Source: Aerococcaceae bacterium DSM 111021 | GTDB lineage: Bacteria > Bacillota > Bacilli > Lactobacillales > Aerococcaceae | Length of the DNA: 64,000 nucleotides | Assembly (NCBI GenBank): GCA_020112395.1 | Contig: JACCEK010000001.1 | Coordinates: forward strand, 434,001 to 498,000 | Direction of reading: 5' to 3' | In this document: positions 8,287 to 16,646 of the stretch, piece after piece | How positions within the stretch are numbered: the first letter of the stretch is position 1 | Layout of the letters: every line of letters begins with the position of its first letter | Made by a program: the position numbers and the translations under genes | Notes under the pieces: generated by a model | Databases searched by the model: none | What the model was told of the DNA's origin: nothing | What the model saw: the letters and a program-made list of their open reading frames with translations, nothing else

Positions 8287-10032
8287 TTATGAAATCTTAG
8301 CTTGCATTTGATACATTTGTGTATAAAGTCCGCCAAAATTTACTAACTCAGTATGAGTACCTTGTTCTTGAATTTGTCCATTGTTCATTACAATAATTTG
8401 ATTTGCATCTTTAATTGTAGATAACCTATGAGCGACAATGAATGTAGTGCGCCCTTCTTTTACAACTTGCATTGCATGCTGAATGATTTCTTCAGTTTCG
8501 GTATCTATATGTGACGTCGCTTCATCTAATATTAATATTTTCGGATTATTTGCTAACGTTCTGGCAAATGATATTAATTGTCTTTCCCCTGATGAGAAAG
8601 CTTGGCCTTTCTCCACTACTTCAGCATGAATTCCCTTTTCCATTTTATCAATCATTGGTTTTGCTCCAACTTTGATTAATGCATCCATTACCATCTCATC
8701 TGTAATATCTGGATTATTCATACTAATATTAGTCGCAATCGTCCCTGAGAATAAGTAAGGTTCCTGTAATACGATTCCCATTCTTTCTCGGATACTTTCA
8801 CGATTATAATTTTCAATAACTTGGTCATCAATAATGATTTGTCCTTGTTGAGGATCATAAAATCTAAATAGCAAGTTAATAATAGAGCTTTTACCTGATC
8901 CAGTATGGCCTACTAAACCGATTGTTTCACCTTCACTCACTTTGAAATTTAAATTATGTAATACATCATTACCCTCTTTGTAAGCAAAAGTAATATTTTT
9001 AAATTCTACATCGCCATGAGTTATTACTAACTTCTTCGGTGAATCTTTTTCTATGGGTGTATCCATTAACTCAAACACACGGATACCAGCTGATAAAGCC
9101 TGCTGTAGAACAGTTAGAAGACGAATGATCATTGTTATTGGATCAAATAAGCGATCAACATAGTTAATTACAATATACAAAGTTCCAATTGATATAGATA
9201 ACATACCACTTGTAAACTGAGTTCCAATAAATAACATGACAGAAAAAGTCACAATTCGTTTAAGTAAGCCGGATAAATTCCATGTAAAGAATCCTTCATA
9301 CTTTAAAGAGTCTTTTCTAGAGCCCATCCAAGTTAGATTGATTTTTTCGAATTCATCATCCATATGTTCTTGTTGATTGAACAGCTGAACTATAGAAACA
9401 CCTTGAACAATTTCAGCAATTTTACTATTAATATCACTCACTGATTCTCTCCATAATTTATTAATAGGTTGAATCTTTTTTGAATAAGCCACTTGCCATA
9501 CTATTATTATCGGAAGAAGTAACAATAGCCACGATGCTATAACTGGACTAATTGAGAACATAGCAATATAAACACCTAGTATCGTTAAAGTATTAATGAG
9601 TATTTGTGTTGTAAAGTTAGCAAAGAAATTTTCTCTTAATACTTCTGTATCATTAACAATACGTGCAGCAATTTTCCCAGCCGGTATATCATCAAAGTAA
9701 CTCACGGGTAATTTTTGCATATGTTCATGAGCTTCGTCTCTGATTACTTTGCTGATTTTGTTCGAGCCGTAGGCTAACATTATATAACCGATATAACCGA
9801 GAATTGCTGAGATAAACGTAATGATTAAAAACAACCCAAACTGTTCCATAATTAATATCATATTAATTGAAGCATTATAAGACACTTGTTCTGAGACATA
9901 ATCAATAATGTGACTCGCAATAACCGGTGTATAAATTGATAATCCTGTTGAAATAATAAGTAATAGGTACCCTGATATAATTAATCCCCATTCATAGCGC
10001 AGATAACTCAATAATCTAGTAAATGTTTTCAT
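8287..10032 (-). CDS. ABC exporter subunit, fused permease and ATPase (second gene of heterodimer)
   Basis: Half-transporter of the multidrug/lipid ABC exporter family (BmrD, LmrD, EfrB-like). The first ~320 residues hold six membrane helices; the nucleotide-binding domain follows with Walker A GHTGSGKSS, Q-loop LQEPYLF, signature FSSGERQLISFAR and Walker B ILILDEATSHID, then the H-loop AHRLST. The signature begins FSSGE rather than LSGGQ, and the Walker B Glu is present. An in-frame start 34 codons upstream lies deep inside the preceding gene; the ATG at 10032 behind GGGAG gives 581 residues and a 17-bp overlap with the partner gene. The substrate is unknown. The pair is preceded by an attenuator-like leader. 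Confidence 0.92.
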   Translation of the reverse strand: MKTFTRLLSYLRYEWGLIISGYLLLIISTGLSIYTPVIASHIIDYVSEQVSYNASINMILIMEQFGLFLIITFISAILGYIGYIMLAYGSNKISKVIRDEAHEHMQKLPVSYFDDIPAGKIAARIVNDTEVLRENFFANFTTQILINTLTILGVYIAMFSISPVIASWLLLLLPIIIVWQVAYSKKIQPINKLWRESVSDINSKIAEIVQGVSIVQLFNQQEHMDDEFEKINLTWMGSRKDSLKYEGFFTWNLSGLLKRIVTFSVMLFIGTQFTSGMLSISIGTLYIVINYVDRLFDPITMIIRLLTVLQQALSAGIRVFELMDTPIEKDSPKKLVITHGDVEFKNITFAYKEGNDVLHNLNFKVSEGETIGLVGHTGSGKSSIINLLFRFYDPQQGQIIIDDQVIENYNRESIRERMGIVLQEPYLFSGTIATNISMNNPDITDEMVMDALIKVGAKPMIDKMEKGIHAEVVEKGQAFSSGERQLISFARTLANNPKILILDEATSHIDTETEEIIQHAMQVVKEGRTTFIVAHRLSTIKDANQIIVMNNGQIQEQGTHTELVNFGGLYTQMYQMQAKIS

Positions 10033-11767
10033 TGTCAGAGCTCCCTTCTGATTGTTGATTTTTGAATTGTTGGAAATACCAACCAGAACTGGACAGTAAT
10101 TCTTTTGGTGTACCTTGTTCGATGATATGCCCATCTTCGACTACTATGATTATATCTGCTTGATTAACCGCAGATAATCGATGCGTCACAATGATATTCG
10201 TCTTATTAGCACGCAAACTTTGGATGTTGTCAATAATTGCTCTTTCAGTTTTGGCATCAACTGCAGACAATGAATCATCTAATATTAATAATTCCGGCTC
10301 TTTAATTAATGCACGCGCAATAGAAACTCTTTGTTTTTGTCCACCAGAAATTGCGACACCTTTTTCACCAATTAGCGTATAAAGTCCTTCTGGCATCCGT
10401 TTCAAGTCTTTTGTAAACGAAGCCTGCTCAATGGCTTGTTCTAAATCGTTTGACTCGCTCGCTTCTCGATTACCAAATAAAATATTGTATTTTATACTTT
10501 GAGAAAAAAGTATGTGCTCTTGAGGAACATAACCAATCATTGCTTCTAAACTTTCTCGCTTAAAATCACTTATAACATGCCCGTTGATACTAATTTTTCC
10601 TGTATCACTTAACGGATACTGTCTTAATAATTGTCGTATAATTGTTGATTTTCCACTTCCAGTCTTACCGACTATGCCTAAAGTTTGCCCTTTATGTAAA
10701 GTGAAGTTTATTTTGCTTAATGTCTCACTATTATCACCATTGTAACTAAATGAATAGTCTTTAAACTCAATAGAATCAATGCCTTCTAAACTTAAGTGAC
10801 CGTCTGCTTCCATTTGATCACTCGCTTCAATTAAATCATTGATTTTACTAAATGATACTTTACCTTGTTGATAAATAACTACAATCTCAGACATGCCCCA
10901 AATTGTTCCGTTCAACATTGACAGATATAATTGGAATGAGACTAATTCCCCTACAGACAATTGCCCAAGATTAACTAAATAACTACAATACATAAGCCCA
11001 ATCGCAATACTTAAGCCACCGAATACTTTCGCTATTTGGCCAAACAATCCGTTTACTACCACAAGATGGTTTGCTTTATCCACAACTTTTTTAGTTTTTT
11101 CTTGAAACCTTTTCTGTTCTAAATCTTTTCGCCCATAGGCACGCATCACTCTGACGCCATCGACCACTTCTAAGACTTCGTTACTTAATTCTGCAACAGA
11201 ATCTCTTATCGCATCATATCGTTTGTCGACTTCTTTACTAATAAAATAAATAATTACCCCAAAAATAATTAATGGTATTAAACTAACAAACGTTACTTGC
11301 CAAGATATTGTAAAAATCATCACAGCAAGAAAACTCAGTAGCATTGCACCATCAGCTAGAATAATCATTAAACCATAACCTAACAACATACCCATTGTAT
11401 CTATATCAGAAGTCATTCGAGTCATTAAATCACCTGAACGAAATGCTTCATAGAACAAAGAACGGAATCCTAAGAGCCTTCTAAACCCTGTTTGTCTTAA
11501 TTCTTTTTGATATTGATAAGATTGTCCAAATAAGATTAGAACCCACGTCACGTCCGTAGCATATATAACGACCATTAGACTTAAAAAATAAGCTAGATAT
11601 TGCCACAGACCACTCTGTGTCAATTGACTCGTTACGATATCATCTATAAATAACTGGATAATATAATTAGGAAAGATATATAATAAACTTGATACAACGG
11701 CTGTTGTACCACCAACAATGTATTGAACAGGATGTTTCTTAATATATGACCACATTGATTGAAGCAT
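10016..11767 (-). CDS. ABC exporter subunit, fused permease and ATPase (first gene of heterodimer)
   Basis: Half-transporter partner (BmrC, LmrC, EfrA-like). Six membrane helices in the first ~310 residues, then a nucleotide-binding domain with Walker A GKTGSGKSTI, Q-loop VPQEHILFS, signature ISGGQKQRVSIARAL, and Walker B LLILDDSLSAVD. Asp occupies the position of the catalytic Glu (LDDS rather than LDES): the degenerate site typical of one member of heterodimeric exporters. The ATG at 11767 is chosen because TAGGAG sits six bases upstream; longer in-frame starts have no such site. Product 583 residues. Transcription must pass a strong hairpin at 11817-11874. Confidence 0.93.
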   Translation of the reverse strand: MLQSMWSYIKKHPVQYIVGGTTAVVSSLLYIFPNYIIQLFIDDIVTSQLTQSGLWQYLAYFLSLMVVIYATDVTWVLILFGQSYQYQKELRQTGFRRLLGFRSLFYEAFRSGDLMTRMTSDIDTMGMLLGYGLMIILADGAMLLSFLAVMIFTISWQVTFVSLIPLIIFGVIIYFISKEVDKRYDAIRDSVAELSNEVLEVVDGVRVMRAYGRKDLEQKRFQEKTKKVVDKANHLVVVNGLFGQIAKVFGGLSIAIGLMYCSYLVNLGQLSVGELVSFQLYLSMLNGTIWGMSEIVVIYQQGKVSFSKINDLIEASDQMEADGHLSLEGIDSIEFKDYSFSYNGDNSETLSKINFTLHKGQTLGIVGKTGSGKSTIIRQLLRQYPLSDTGKISINGHVISDFKRESLEAMIGYVPQEHILFSQSIKYNILFGNREASESNDLEQAIEQASFTKDLKRMPEGLYTLIGEKGVAISGGQKQRVSIARALIKEPELLILDDSLSAVDAKTERAIIDNIQSLRANKTNIIVTHRLSAVNQADIIIVVEDGHIIEQGTPKELLSSSGWYFQQFKNQQSEGSSDNENIY

Positions 11768-11816
11768 GTTTCTCCTACTCTCATTAATTTTCATTGATAT
11801 AACCTTCAAATAGCAC

Positions 11817-11874
11817 AAAAAACCCCGGTATTTTATCACCACAAGAAAGGGCTCACAAAATACCGGGGTTTTTT
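11817..11874 (-). terminator. Intrinsic terminator in the leader of the ABC exporter operon (attenuator)
   Basis: Perfect 18-bp stem AAAAAACCCCGGTATTTT / AAAATACCGGGGTTTTTT read on the minus strand, followed by the U-run. It lies 50 bp upstream of the first exporter gene and downstream of a small leader ORF. dapB has its own separate terminator, so this hairpin is positioned to regulate the exporter operon. Confidence 0.88.
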
Positions 11875-11910
11875 ATAATTACAAAAATAAACAACATAAA
11901 TTTTGCTTGT

Positions 11911-11994
11911 CTAAATGTAATTCCCAACATTATGAACTATTAAAGGTGATGTCATTATAAATATCTTTGATGGTATTTGCACTACTTGTTTCAT
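11911..11994 (-). CDS. Leader peptide upstream of the ABC exporter
   Basis: A 27-codon ORF starting MKQVVQIPSK and ending VHNVGNYI, stop TAG. Its ATG is eight bases after a strong GAGAGGAG ribosome binding site. It ends 36 bp before the intrinsic terminator that precedes the exporter genes. The arrangement (promoter, short translated ORF, terminator, ABC drug exporter) is that of ribosome-mediated attenuation known for bmrB-bmrCD and several antibiotic-resistance genes, where drug-stalled ribosomes prevent terminator formation. An overlapping 23-codon frame (ATG at 12001) has its start only one base after the binding site and is less likely. Translation is inferred, not shown. Confidence 0.6.
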   Translation of the reverse strand: MKQVVQIPSKIFIMTSPLIVHNVGNYI

Positions 11995-12028
11995 CTGACA
12001 TTCTCCTCTCATAGTTTTTACAAATTTA

Positions 12029-12057
12029 AGATTACACGATGTCTTTCTAAAAGTAAA
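12029..12057 (-). promoter_or_regulatory. Possible promoter of the ABC exporter leader
   Basis: Minus-strand TTTACT (12057-12052), 17-bp spacer, TAATCT (12034-12029). The -35 is good and the -10 weak; position fits the leader ORF. Confidence 0.45.
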
Positions 12058-12090
12058 GAAGATTTTAATCATTATTTAATTTAATTAATA

Positions 12091-12119
12091 AAAAAATAGA
12101 CTTCGCTTAAAAGCGAAGC
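12091..12119 (-). terminator. Terminator of the lysA-dapA-dapB operon
   Basis: Minus strand: GGCTTCGCTT / AAGCGAAGTC hairpin then TATTTTTTT, immediately after dapB. Confidence 0.85.
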
Positions 12120-12132
12120 CTACTTACATAAA

Positions 12133-12903
12133 TTAAAATATATCATTCATTGAATAGATACCAGGTATTGATTGAGTCTTTAAAAATCTTGCTCCTGCAA
12201 TTGCTCCTCTGGCAAACAATTCTTTGGATCCTGCTCGATGAGTTAATTCAATCGTCTCTTGATTATTTGCGAAGAGCACTGTGTGTTCTCCCACAATATC
12301 GCCGCCACGAATAGCATGTATTCCAATCTCTTGATGATTTCTAGCTTCACCAACACCTTCACGTCCATAAATATGTGTTGCGCCTTCTGCCATACCTTCT
12401 GCAACTGATTGTAGTAACATTTTTGCTGTTCCACTCGGTGCGTCTTTCTTATATCGGTGATGTTTTTCAATTATTTCAATATCATAACCTAATGGATATA
12501 ATATTTCGCTAAGCTGTTGTGATACACGTTGCATTACATTAACACCGATACTTGTATTATGAGTGTCAAGTATAGCAATCTGGTCTCCAGCTTTCGTTAT
12601 TAACGCTTCTTGCTCTTGTGTCTGACCTGTTGTAGCAAGCATAATTGGTAGATTATGTTCTAGTGCAAAAGTCAGTAAGTTATCTGTTAGCTTTGGAGTA
12701 GAAAAATCAATGATAACATCTGGTTTAATATCTAATTGATTCATTAACTCTGTAAGTTCATTGAAATCTGTCGCAACCGGCAAGGATGTCACAGTTTGTT
12801 TGTTAGCTTGTAAGCCTGCAACAACAGTGTAGTCTAATTCTGATGCTAAGTTAATGACTACTTTCCCCATAGCACCATCAGAGCCAATAAGAATAATTTT
12901 CAT
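12133..12903 (-). CDS. dapB: 4-hydroxy-tetrahydrodipicolinate reductase
   Basis: NAD(P)H-dependent reductase of the diaminopimelate/lysine pathway. The 256-residue product shows the nucleotide-binding start IILIGSDGAMGKVV, DFSTPKL, the ATTGQT loop, IGVNVMQ, and the catalytic/substrate box EKHHRYKKDAPSGTAK with HH and the conserved Lys. The usual GxxGxMG motif reads GSDGAMG, so the first Gly is kept. It is the last gene of lysA-dapA-dapB, 11 bp after dapA, and shares control by the lysine riboswitch upstream of lysA. Confidence 0.97.
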   Translation of the reverse strand: MKIILIGSDGAMGKVVINLASELDYTVVAGLQANKQTVTSLPVATDFNELTELMNQLDIKPDVIIDFSTPKLTDNLLTFALEHNLPIMLATTGQTQEQEALITKAGDQIAILDTHNTSIGVNVMQRVSQQLSEILYPLGYDIEIIEKHHRYKKDAPSGTAKMLLQSVAEGMAEGATHIYGREGVGEARNHQEIGIHAIRGGDIVGEHTVLFANNQETIELTHRAGSKELFARGAIAGARFLKTQSIPGIYSMNDIF

Positions 12904-12914
12904 AATTAACGCAC

Positions 12915-13811
12915 CTATCTCTCTACAGTATATGGCTGAATTAACTCAGAGTATGTATCCAATATCTCTATTACTTCTTTTGACGGAGGCACCATCGGTA
13001 AGCGGTACGCTAATGCGCAACGATTCATTAAATGAACTAAATATTTAACTGGAATTGGATTTACTTCAGCAAAAAGATCACGATTGATATCTTCTAATTT
13101 ATAATTCAATTGCTGCGCCTCTTCTGTATGCTTATCTAAAGTGAGACGACATAGATCATGTACTTCTTTTGGTAAAATATTTGCAGTTACTGAAATAGCG
13201 CCTTTACCACCCATAGCAATAATATCGTAATTTAAATCATCATTACCTGAATAAACAGCAAAGTCTTCAGGCACAATATCAAGCACTGCTCGTGTATAGT
13301 CTAAGTTTCCCACAGCATCTTTCAAGGCAACTATATTAGGATGTTCCGATAATATACCAACTTGTTCTGGTGTCAGAGATGTACCTGTTCTAGAAGGAAC
13401 ATCATATAGAATAATTGGAACTGTAACCGCATCTGCAATGGCGTGAAAGTGAGCTAACATACCGTCATACGACGCTTTATTGTAATATGGGGTGACGATT
13501 AGCAGTGCATCTGCCCCCACACTTTCAGCTTGTTGGCTTAACTTTATCGCATGGCGTGTATCATTAATCCCTGTACCTGCAATAAGTGGCAACTTACCAT
13601 CAACATGTTTTACTGCAAACTTAATAAGTTCAATCTGCTCTTCATCTGATAACGTTGAACTTTCACCTGTAGTTCCAGTTATAACTAAAGCATCTGTATT
13701 ATTTTCAAGATGAAAATCTAATAAACTTTCAAAAGCTCGCCAATCGATATCGGTCGTATTCTCTACAAATGGTGTAACCAATGCAACAGCTGATCCTTCG
13801 TAAATACTCAT
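12915..13811 (-). CDS. dapA: 4-hydroxy-tetrahydrodipicolinate synthase
   Basis: Aldolase condensing pyruvate with aspartate semialdehyde, the first committed step of the diaminopimelate/lysine branch. The 298-residue TIM-barrel has TGTTGESSTL (pyruvate-binding), YYNKASYDGM, YDVPSRTGTSL with Tyr136, and Schiff-base Lys164 in NIVALKDAVGN. It sits 13 bp after lysA and 11 bp before dapB, clearly one operon. In Gram-positive bacteria DapA is usually not lysine-inhibited, which makes transcriptional control by the riboswitch more important. Confidence 0.97.
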   Translation of the reverse strand: MSIYEGSAVALVTPFVENTTDIDWRAFESLLDFHLENNTDALVITGTTGESSTLSDEEQIELIKFAVKHVDGKLPLIAGTGINDTRHAIKLSQQAESVGADALLIVTPYYNKASYDGMLAHFHAIADAVTVPIILYDVPSRTGTSLTPEQVGILSEHPNIVALKDAVGNLDYTRAVLDIVPEDFAVYSGNDDLNYDIIAMGGKGAISVTANILPKEVHDLCRLTLDKHTEEAQQLNYKLEDINRDLFAEVNPIPVKYLVHLMNRCALAYRLPMVPPSKEVIEILDTYSELIQPYTVER

Positions 13812-13824
13812 TATGAATATCCTC

Positions 13825-15120
13825 CTATAAAATATTATTCGCTATAATGTCTTCAAATGATTGACGTTTGACTGTTAAGTAACTTTTTTGTCCATCAATA
13901 TGTATCATTGCTGGGATAGGCATATGATTATAATTGCTCGCCATAGAATAATTGTAAGCTCCAGTACCGTTAACTAATAATAAATCTCCTGTTTTGGCAC
14001 GAGGTAACTTAATATCATTAATGACGACGTCTCCACTCTCACACGCTTTACCCGCAACTGTGTAATTTTCTTCCAGTGCTTTGTTTACTTTATTTGGTAA
14101 TACAGCTTCATATTCAGCCTGGTATAAAGCAGGTCTGATATTATCAGTCATACCACCATCAATAAAGACATATTGTTTCCCACCCACAGTTTGTTTGATG
14201 TCTCCTATAGTATATAATGTGCTTCCAGAATTATTTACTAAAGATCTACCAGGTTCAATCGTTACCTTTTCTAACTTAATATTTAATTCCTTAGTTTTAG
14301 CGTAGACATGTTGAATAAATTTGGGTAGAAAACCTGCAATATCAAATGGTGTATCTTCCTCAGTATAATAAACCCCAAATCCTCCACCAAAGTTAATCTC
14401 TCTAATAGGTATATCTAAATTTTTCTGAATACGATGAGCAAATAAAATCATCTCATCAGCTGCTTTTAAGAAAGAATCCGAATCAAAAATCTGACTCCCT
14501 ATGTGGCAATGCAATCCAGCTAATTCAATATTTTCCATATCATAAATTTTCTTAATGATATCTTCAATGTGTTCGTCAAAGACACTTTCACCAAATTTTG
14601 AATCTAAACTAGCTGTCTTAATATATTCGTGTGTATGTGCTTCAACTCCTGGATTAAGTCGGAGTAATGCTCGTTGTTTCTTACCTTTTTGCTTCAATAT
14701 AGCATGTAAGCGTTCCGCTTCCATTTGATTATCAATAACGATAGTACCTACTTGTTGATCAACTGCGTATGCAAGCTCATCATCCAGTTTATTATTACCA
14801 TGAAAGTACATCTTAGATGGATCAACTCCACCTTTTTTTCCTGTGAAAATCTCCCCTGCACTTACAACATCTTGTCCAATTCCATATTCACCTATTAACT
14901 TTGCGATGGCTAGTGTTAATACTGACTTCGATGCGAATAACAACTCAGTCTCAAAGTACGGATTCTCTAATGCTGCCTTAAAATTAAACACTCGATCTCT
15001 AAAACTTTCCTCATCAAAAATATAAAGTGGCGTTCCATACTGTTGAGCTAAATCTGAATACTTATGATTCGAATGAACAAGCTCATTATTCTCAATATAT
15101 TGATACGATTCTAATTGCAT
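13825..15120 (-). CDS. lysA: Diaminopimelate decarboxylase
   Basis: PLP enzyme converting meso-diaminopimelate to L-lysine, last step of the pathway. The 431-residue product shows ELLFASKSVLTLAIAKL with the PLP lysine near residue 65, the glycine-rich INFGGGFGVYY loop, IEPGRSLVNNSG, and GKACESGDVV with the active-site Cys of the partner subunit. GGGAG lies eight bases from the ATG. First gene of the operon lysA-dapA-dapB behind a lysine riboswitch with terminator. dapH/dapL and the later DAP genes are not in the window. Confidence 0.97.
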   Translation of the reverse strand: MQLESYQYIENNELVHSNHKYSDLAQQYGTPLYIFDEESFRDRVFNFKAALENPYFETELLFASKSVLTLAIAKLIGEYGIGQDVVSAGEIFTGKKGGVDPSKMYFHGNNKLDDELAYAVDQQVGTIVIDNQMEAERLHAILKQKGKKQRALLRLNPGVEAHTHEYIKTASLDSKFGESVFDEHIEDIIKKIYDMENIELAGLHCHIGSQIFDSDSFLKAADEMILFAHRIQKNLDIPIREINFGGGFGVYYTEEDTPFDIAGFLPKFIQHVYAKTKELNIKLEKVTIEPGRSLVNNSGSTLYTIGDIKQTVGGKQYVFIDGGMTDNIRPALYQAEYEAVLPNKVNKALEENYTVAGKACESGDVVINDIKLPRAKTGDLLLVNGTGAYNYSMASNYNHMPIPAMIHIDGQKSYLTVKRQSFEDIIANNIL

Positions 15121-15145
15121 TAAAACACTCCCTAAATAAAAGTAA

Positions 15146-15385
15146 ACAAAAAGCGACTACGAACAAAAGGTTCGTGGTCGCTTTCACTAATCAATCAACA
15201 TTGATTTGAGATGACGTATCCTTTTGCCCGGTAATTGATTGCACCTTATTATCACTTTGGCTATTTGATAATAACAGTGACCAACCTCTTAAAGTCAGTC
15301 CCCAACGAATGTCGTTTCGGCGATTTCCCCTTTCCACATACGTGTACTCTTGTCAACCGCGCCTCGCACAATACCTCTATAACTT
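15146..15385 (-). promoter_or_regulatory. Lysine riboswitch (L-box) with terminator, controls lysA-dapA-dapB
   Basis: Minus strand, between promoter and lysA. Conserved L-box blocks in order: GAGGCGCGG, AAGAGTA, GGAAAGGGGAA, CGCCGAA, CGTTGGG and CACTGTT. P1 can form from 15366-15375 and 15230-15244. It ends in a strong terminator (AAAGCGACCACGAAC / GTTCGTAGTCGCTTTTT, 15146-15184) placed 26 bp before the lysA start. Lysine binding should favour termination, shutting the operon when lysine is plentiful. Confidence 0.93.
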
Positions 15386-15391
15386 AAATAT

Positions 15392-15420
15392 ACTATAACA
15401 ATGGTATATAACAATGTCAA
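15392..15420 (-). promoter_or_regulatory. Promoter of the lysA operon
   Basis: Minus-strand TTGACA (15420-15415), 17-bp spacer, TATAGT (15397-15392), directly upstream of the riboswitch. Confidence 0.88.
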
Positions 15421-15595
15421 CAGTATTAAGATATGATTAAAATAACTTTGTGAATTATTAGCTTTTTCTACTTTTAACTTGACTTTTAAAGCAAGAATGC
15501 TTAAGTTTAATGAGTATATTCTGAAATTAAAGAGTGCTTCACTATTTAATCATTCAGTTATCGTTCATAAACACAAATAATGAAAGGAGCCAATT

Positions 15596-16585
15596 ATGAA
15601 TAAAAAATATCATGTTGCCGTTGTTGGCGCATCAGGCGTAGTTGGTCGTAAAATCGTACAAGTATTAGAGGAACGTCAATTCCCAGTCAGTCAACTAAGC
15701 TTATTTGCTTCGAGTCGCTCTGCTGGTAAAGCAATTCAATTCAATGGTGAAGACGTTACTATACAAGAGTTAACAGAGGACGCTTTGAAAGCTCCAATTC
15801 AAATCGCGATTTTCTCTGCTGGTGGTGAGACCTCTAAACATTATGCCCCTATTGCTTCGAAAAATGGAGTCATTGTTATAGATAATAGTTCTGCATGGCG
15901 AATGGATAAAGACATTCCGCTTGTAGTGCCTGAAGTTAATGCAGATGTTCTAACAAAAGATAATAAGCTCATTGCGAATCCAAACTGTTCTACAATCCAA
16001 TCCGTTGTTCCTTTGAAACCATTACAAGATAATTATGGTATCAAACGCGTGGTTTATAGTACTTACCAAGCAGTTTCAGGGGCTGGGCGTGATGGAATCA
16101 GTGATTTAGAGAACGGAACAAGGAATACGTTCCCTTATGAAATTAACAAAACTGTTATCCCACAAATTGATGTCTTTCTTGAAAACGGAAATACAAAAGA
16201 AGAACAAAAAATGATTGACGAAACACGTAAAATATTAGGTAAAGCTTCATTACCTGTAACTGCAACTGCAGTACGTGTTCCTATCAAAACATCCCATGGT
16301 GTCTCAATAAATATTGAATTAGAAAAAGAATTTGATATTAAACAAATTCGTACTGAGATCGGAAACATTGACGGTGTAATTCTTGCAGACAACCCCGAAA
16401 AATTAGATTACCCTCTACAATCTGTTGCAGAAGAAACAGACAATGTATATGTTGGACGAATTCGCCGTGATGAATCAGTAAAAAATGGATTAAATCTGTT
16501 TGTTGTTGCTGATAATTTACGTAAAGGAGCGGCAACAAACTCTGTTCAAATTGCTGAGTCTCTTATCAAACGCGAAATAATATAA
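15596..16585 (+). CDS. asd: Aspartate-semialdehyde dehydrogenase
   Basis: NADPH-dependent reduction of aspartyl phosphate to aspartate semialdehyde, feeding lysine, threonine and methionine synthesis. The 329-residue product has VAVVGASGVVGRKI (NADP site), SAGGETSKHYAP, the catalytic cysteine in IANPNCSTIQ (Cys131) and the active-site SHGVSINIE histidine. It is divergent from lysA and behind AAAGGAG. The upstream 170 bp contain TTGACT (15479-15484) with a weak -10 (TAAGTT), but no riboswitch was recognised, so it is probably not lysine-repressed like the dap genes. Single gene with own terminator. Confidence 0.97.
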   Translation: MNKKYHVAVVGASGVVGRKIVQVLEERQFPVSQLSLFASSRSAGKAIQFNGEDVTIQELTEDALKAPIQIAIFSAGGETSKHYAPIASKNGVIVIDNSSAWRMDKDIPLVVPEVNADVLTKDNKLIANPNCSTIQSVVPLKPLQDNYGIKRVVYSTYQAVSGAGRDGISDLENGTRNTFPYEINKTVIPQIDVFLENGNTKEEQKMIDETRKILGKASLPVTATAVRVPIKTSHGVSINIELEKEFDIKQIRTEIGNIDGVILADNPEKLDYPLQSVAEETDNVYVGRIRRDESVKNGLNLFVVADNLRKGAATNSVQIAESLIKREII

Positions 16586-16592
16586 TAAAATT

Positions 16593-16642
16593 AAAAACGA
16601 CACATTCACCTCTTAAAAAAGGCAATTGTGTCGTTTTTTTTG
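16593..16642. terminator. Terminator between asd and helD
   Basis: AAAAACGACACA (16593-16604) pairs with TGTGTCGTTTTT (16628-16639), followed by more T; convergent genes on both sides. Confidence 0.85.
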
Positions 16643-16646
16643 TTGC

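Noticed and set aside
11930-12001. Alternative 23-codon leader frame (MSDETSSANT...) before the ABC exporter
   Set aside because: Start is only one base from the ribosome binding site; the overlapping ATG at 11994 has the correct spacing.
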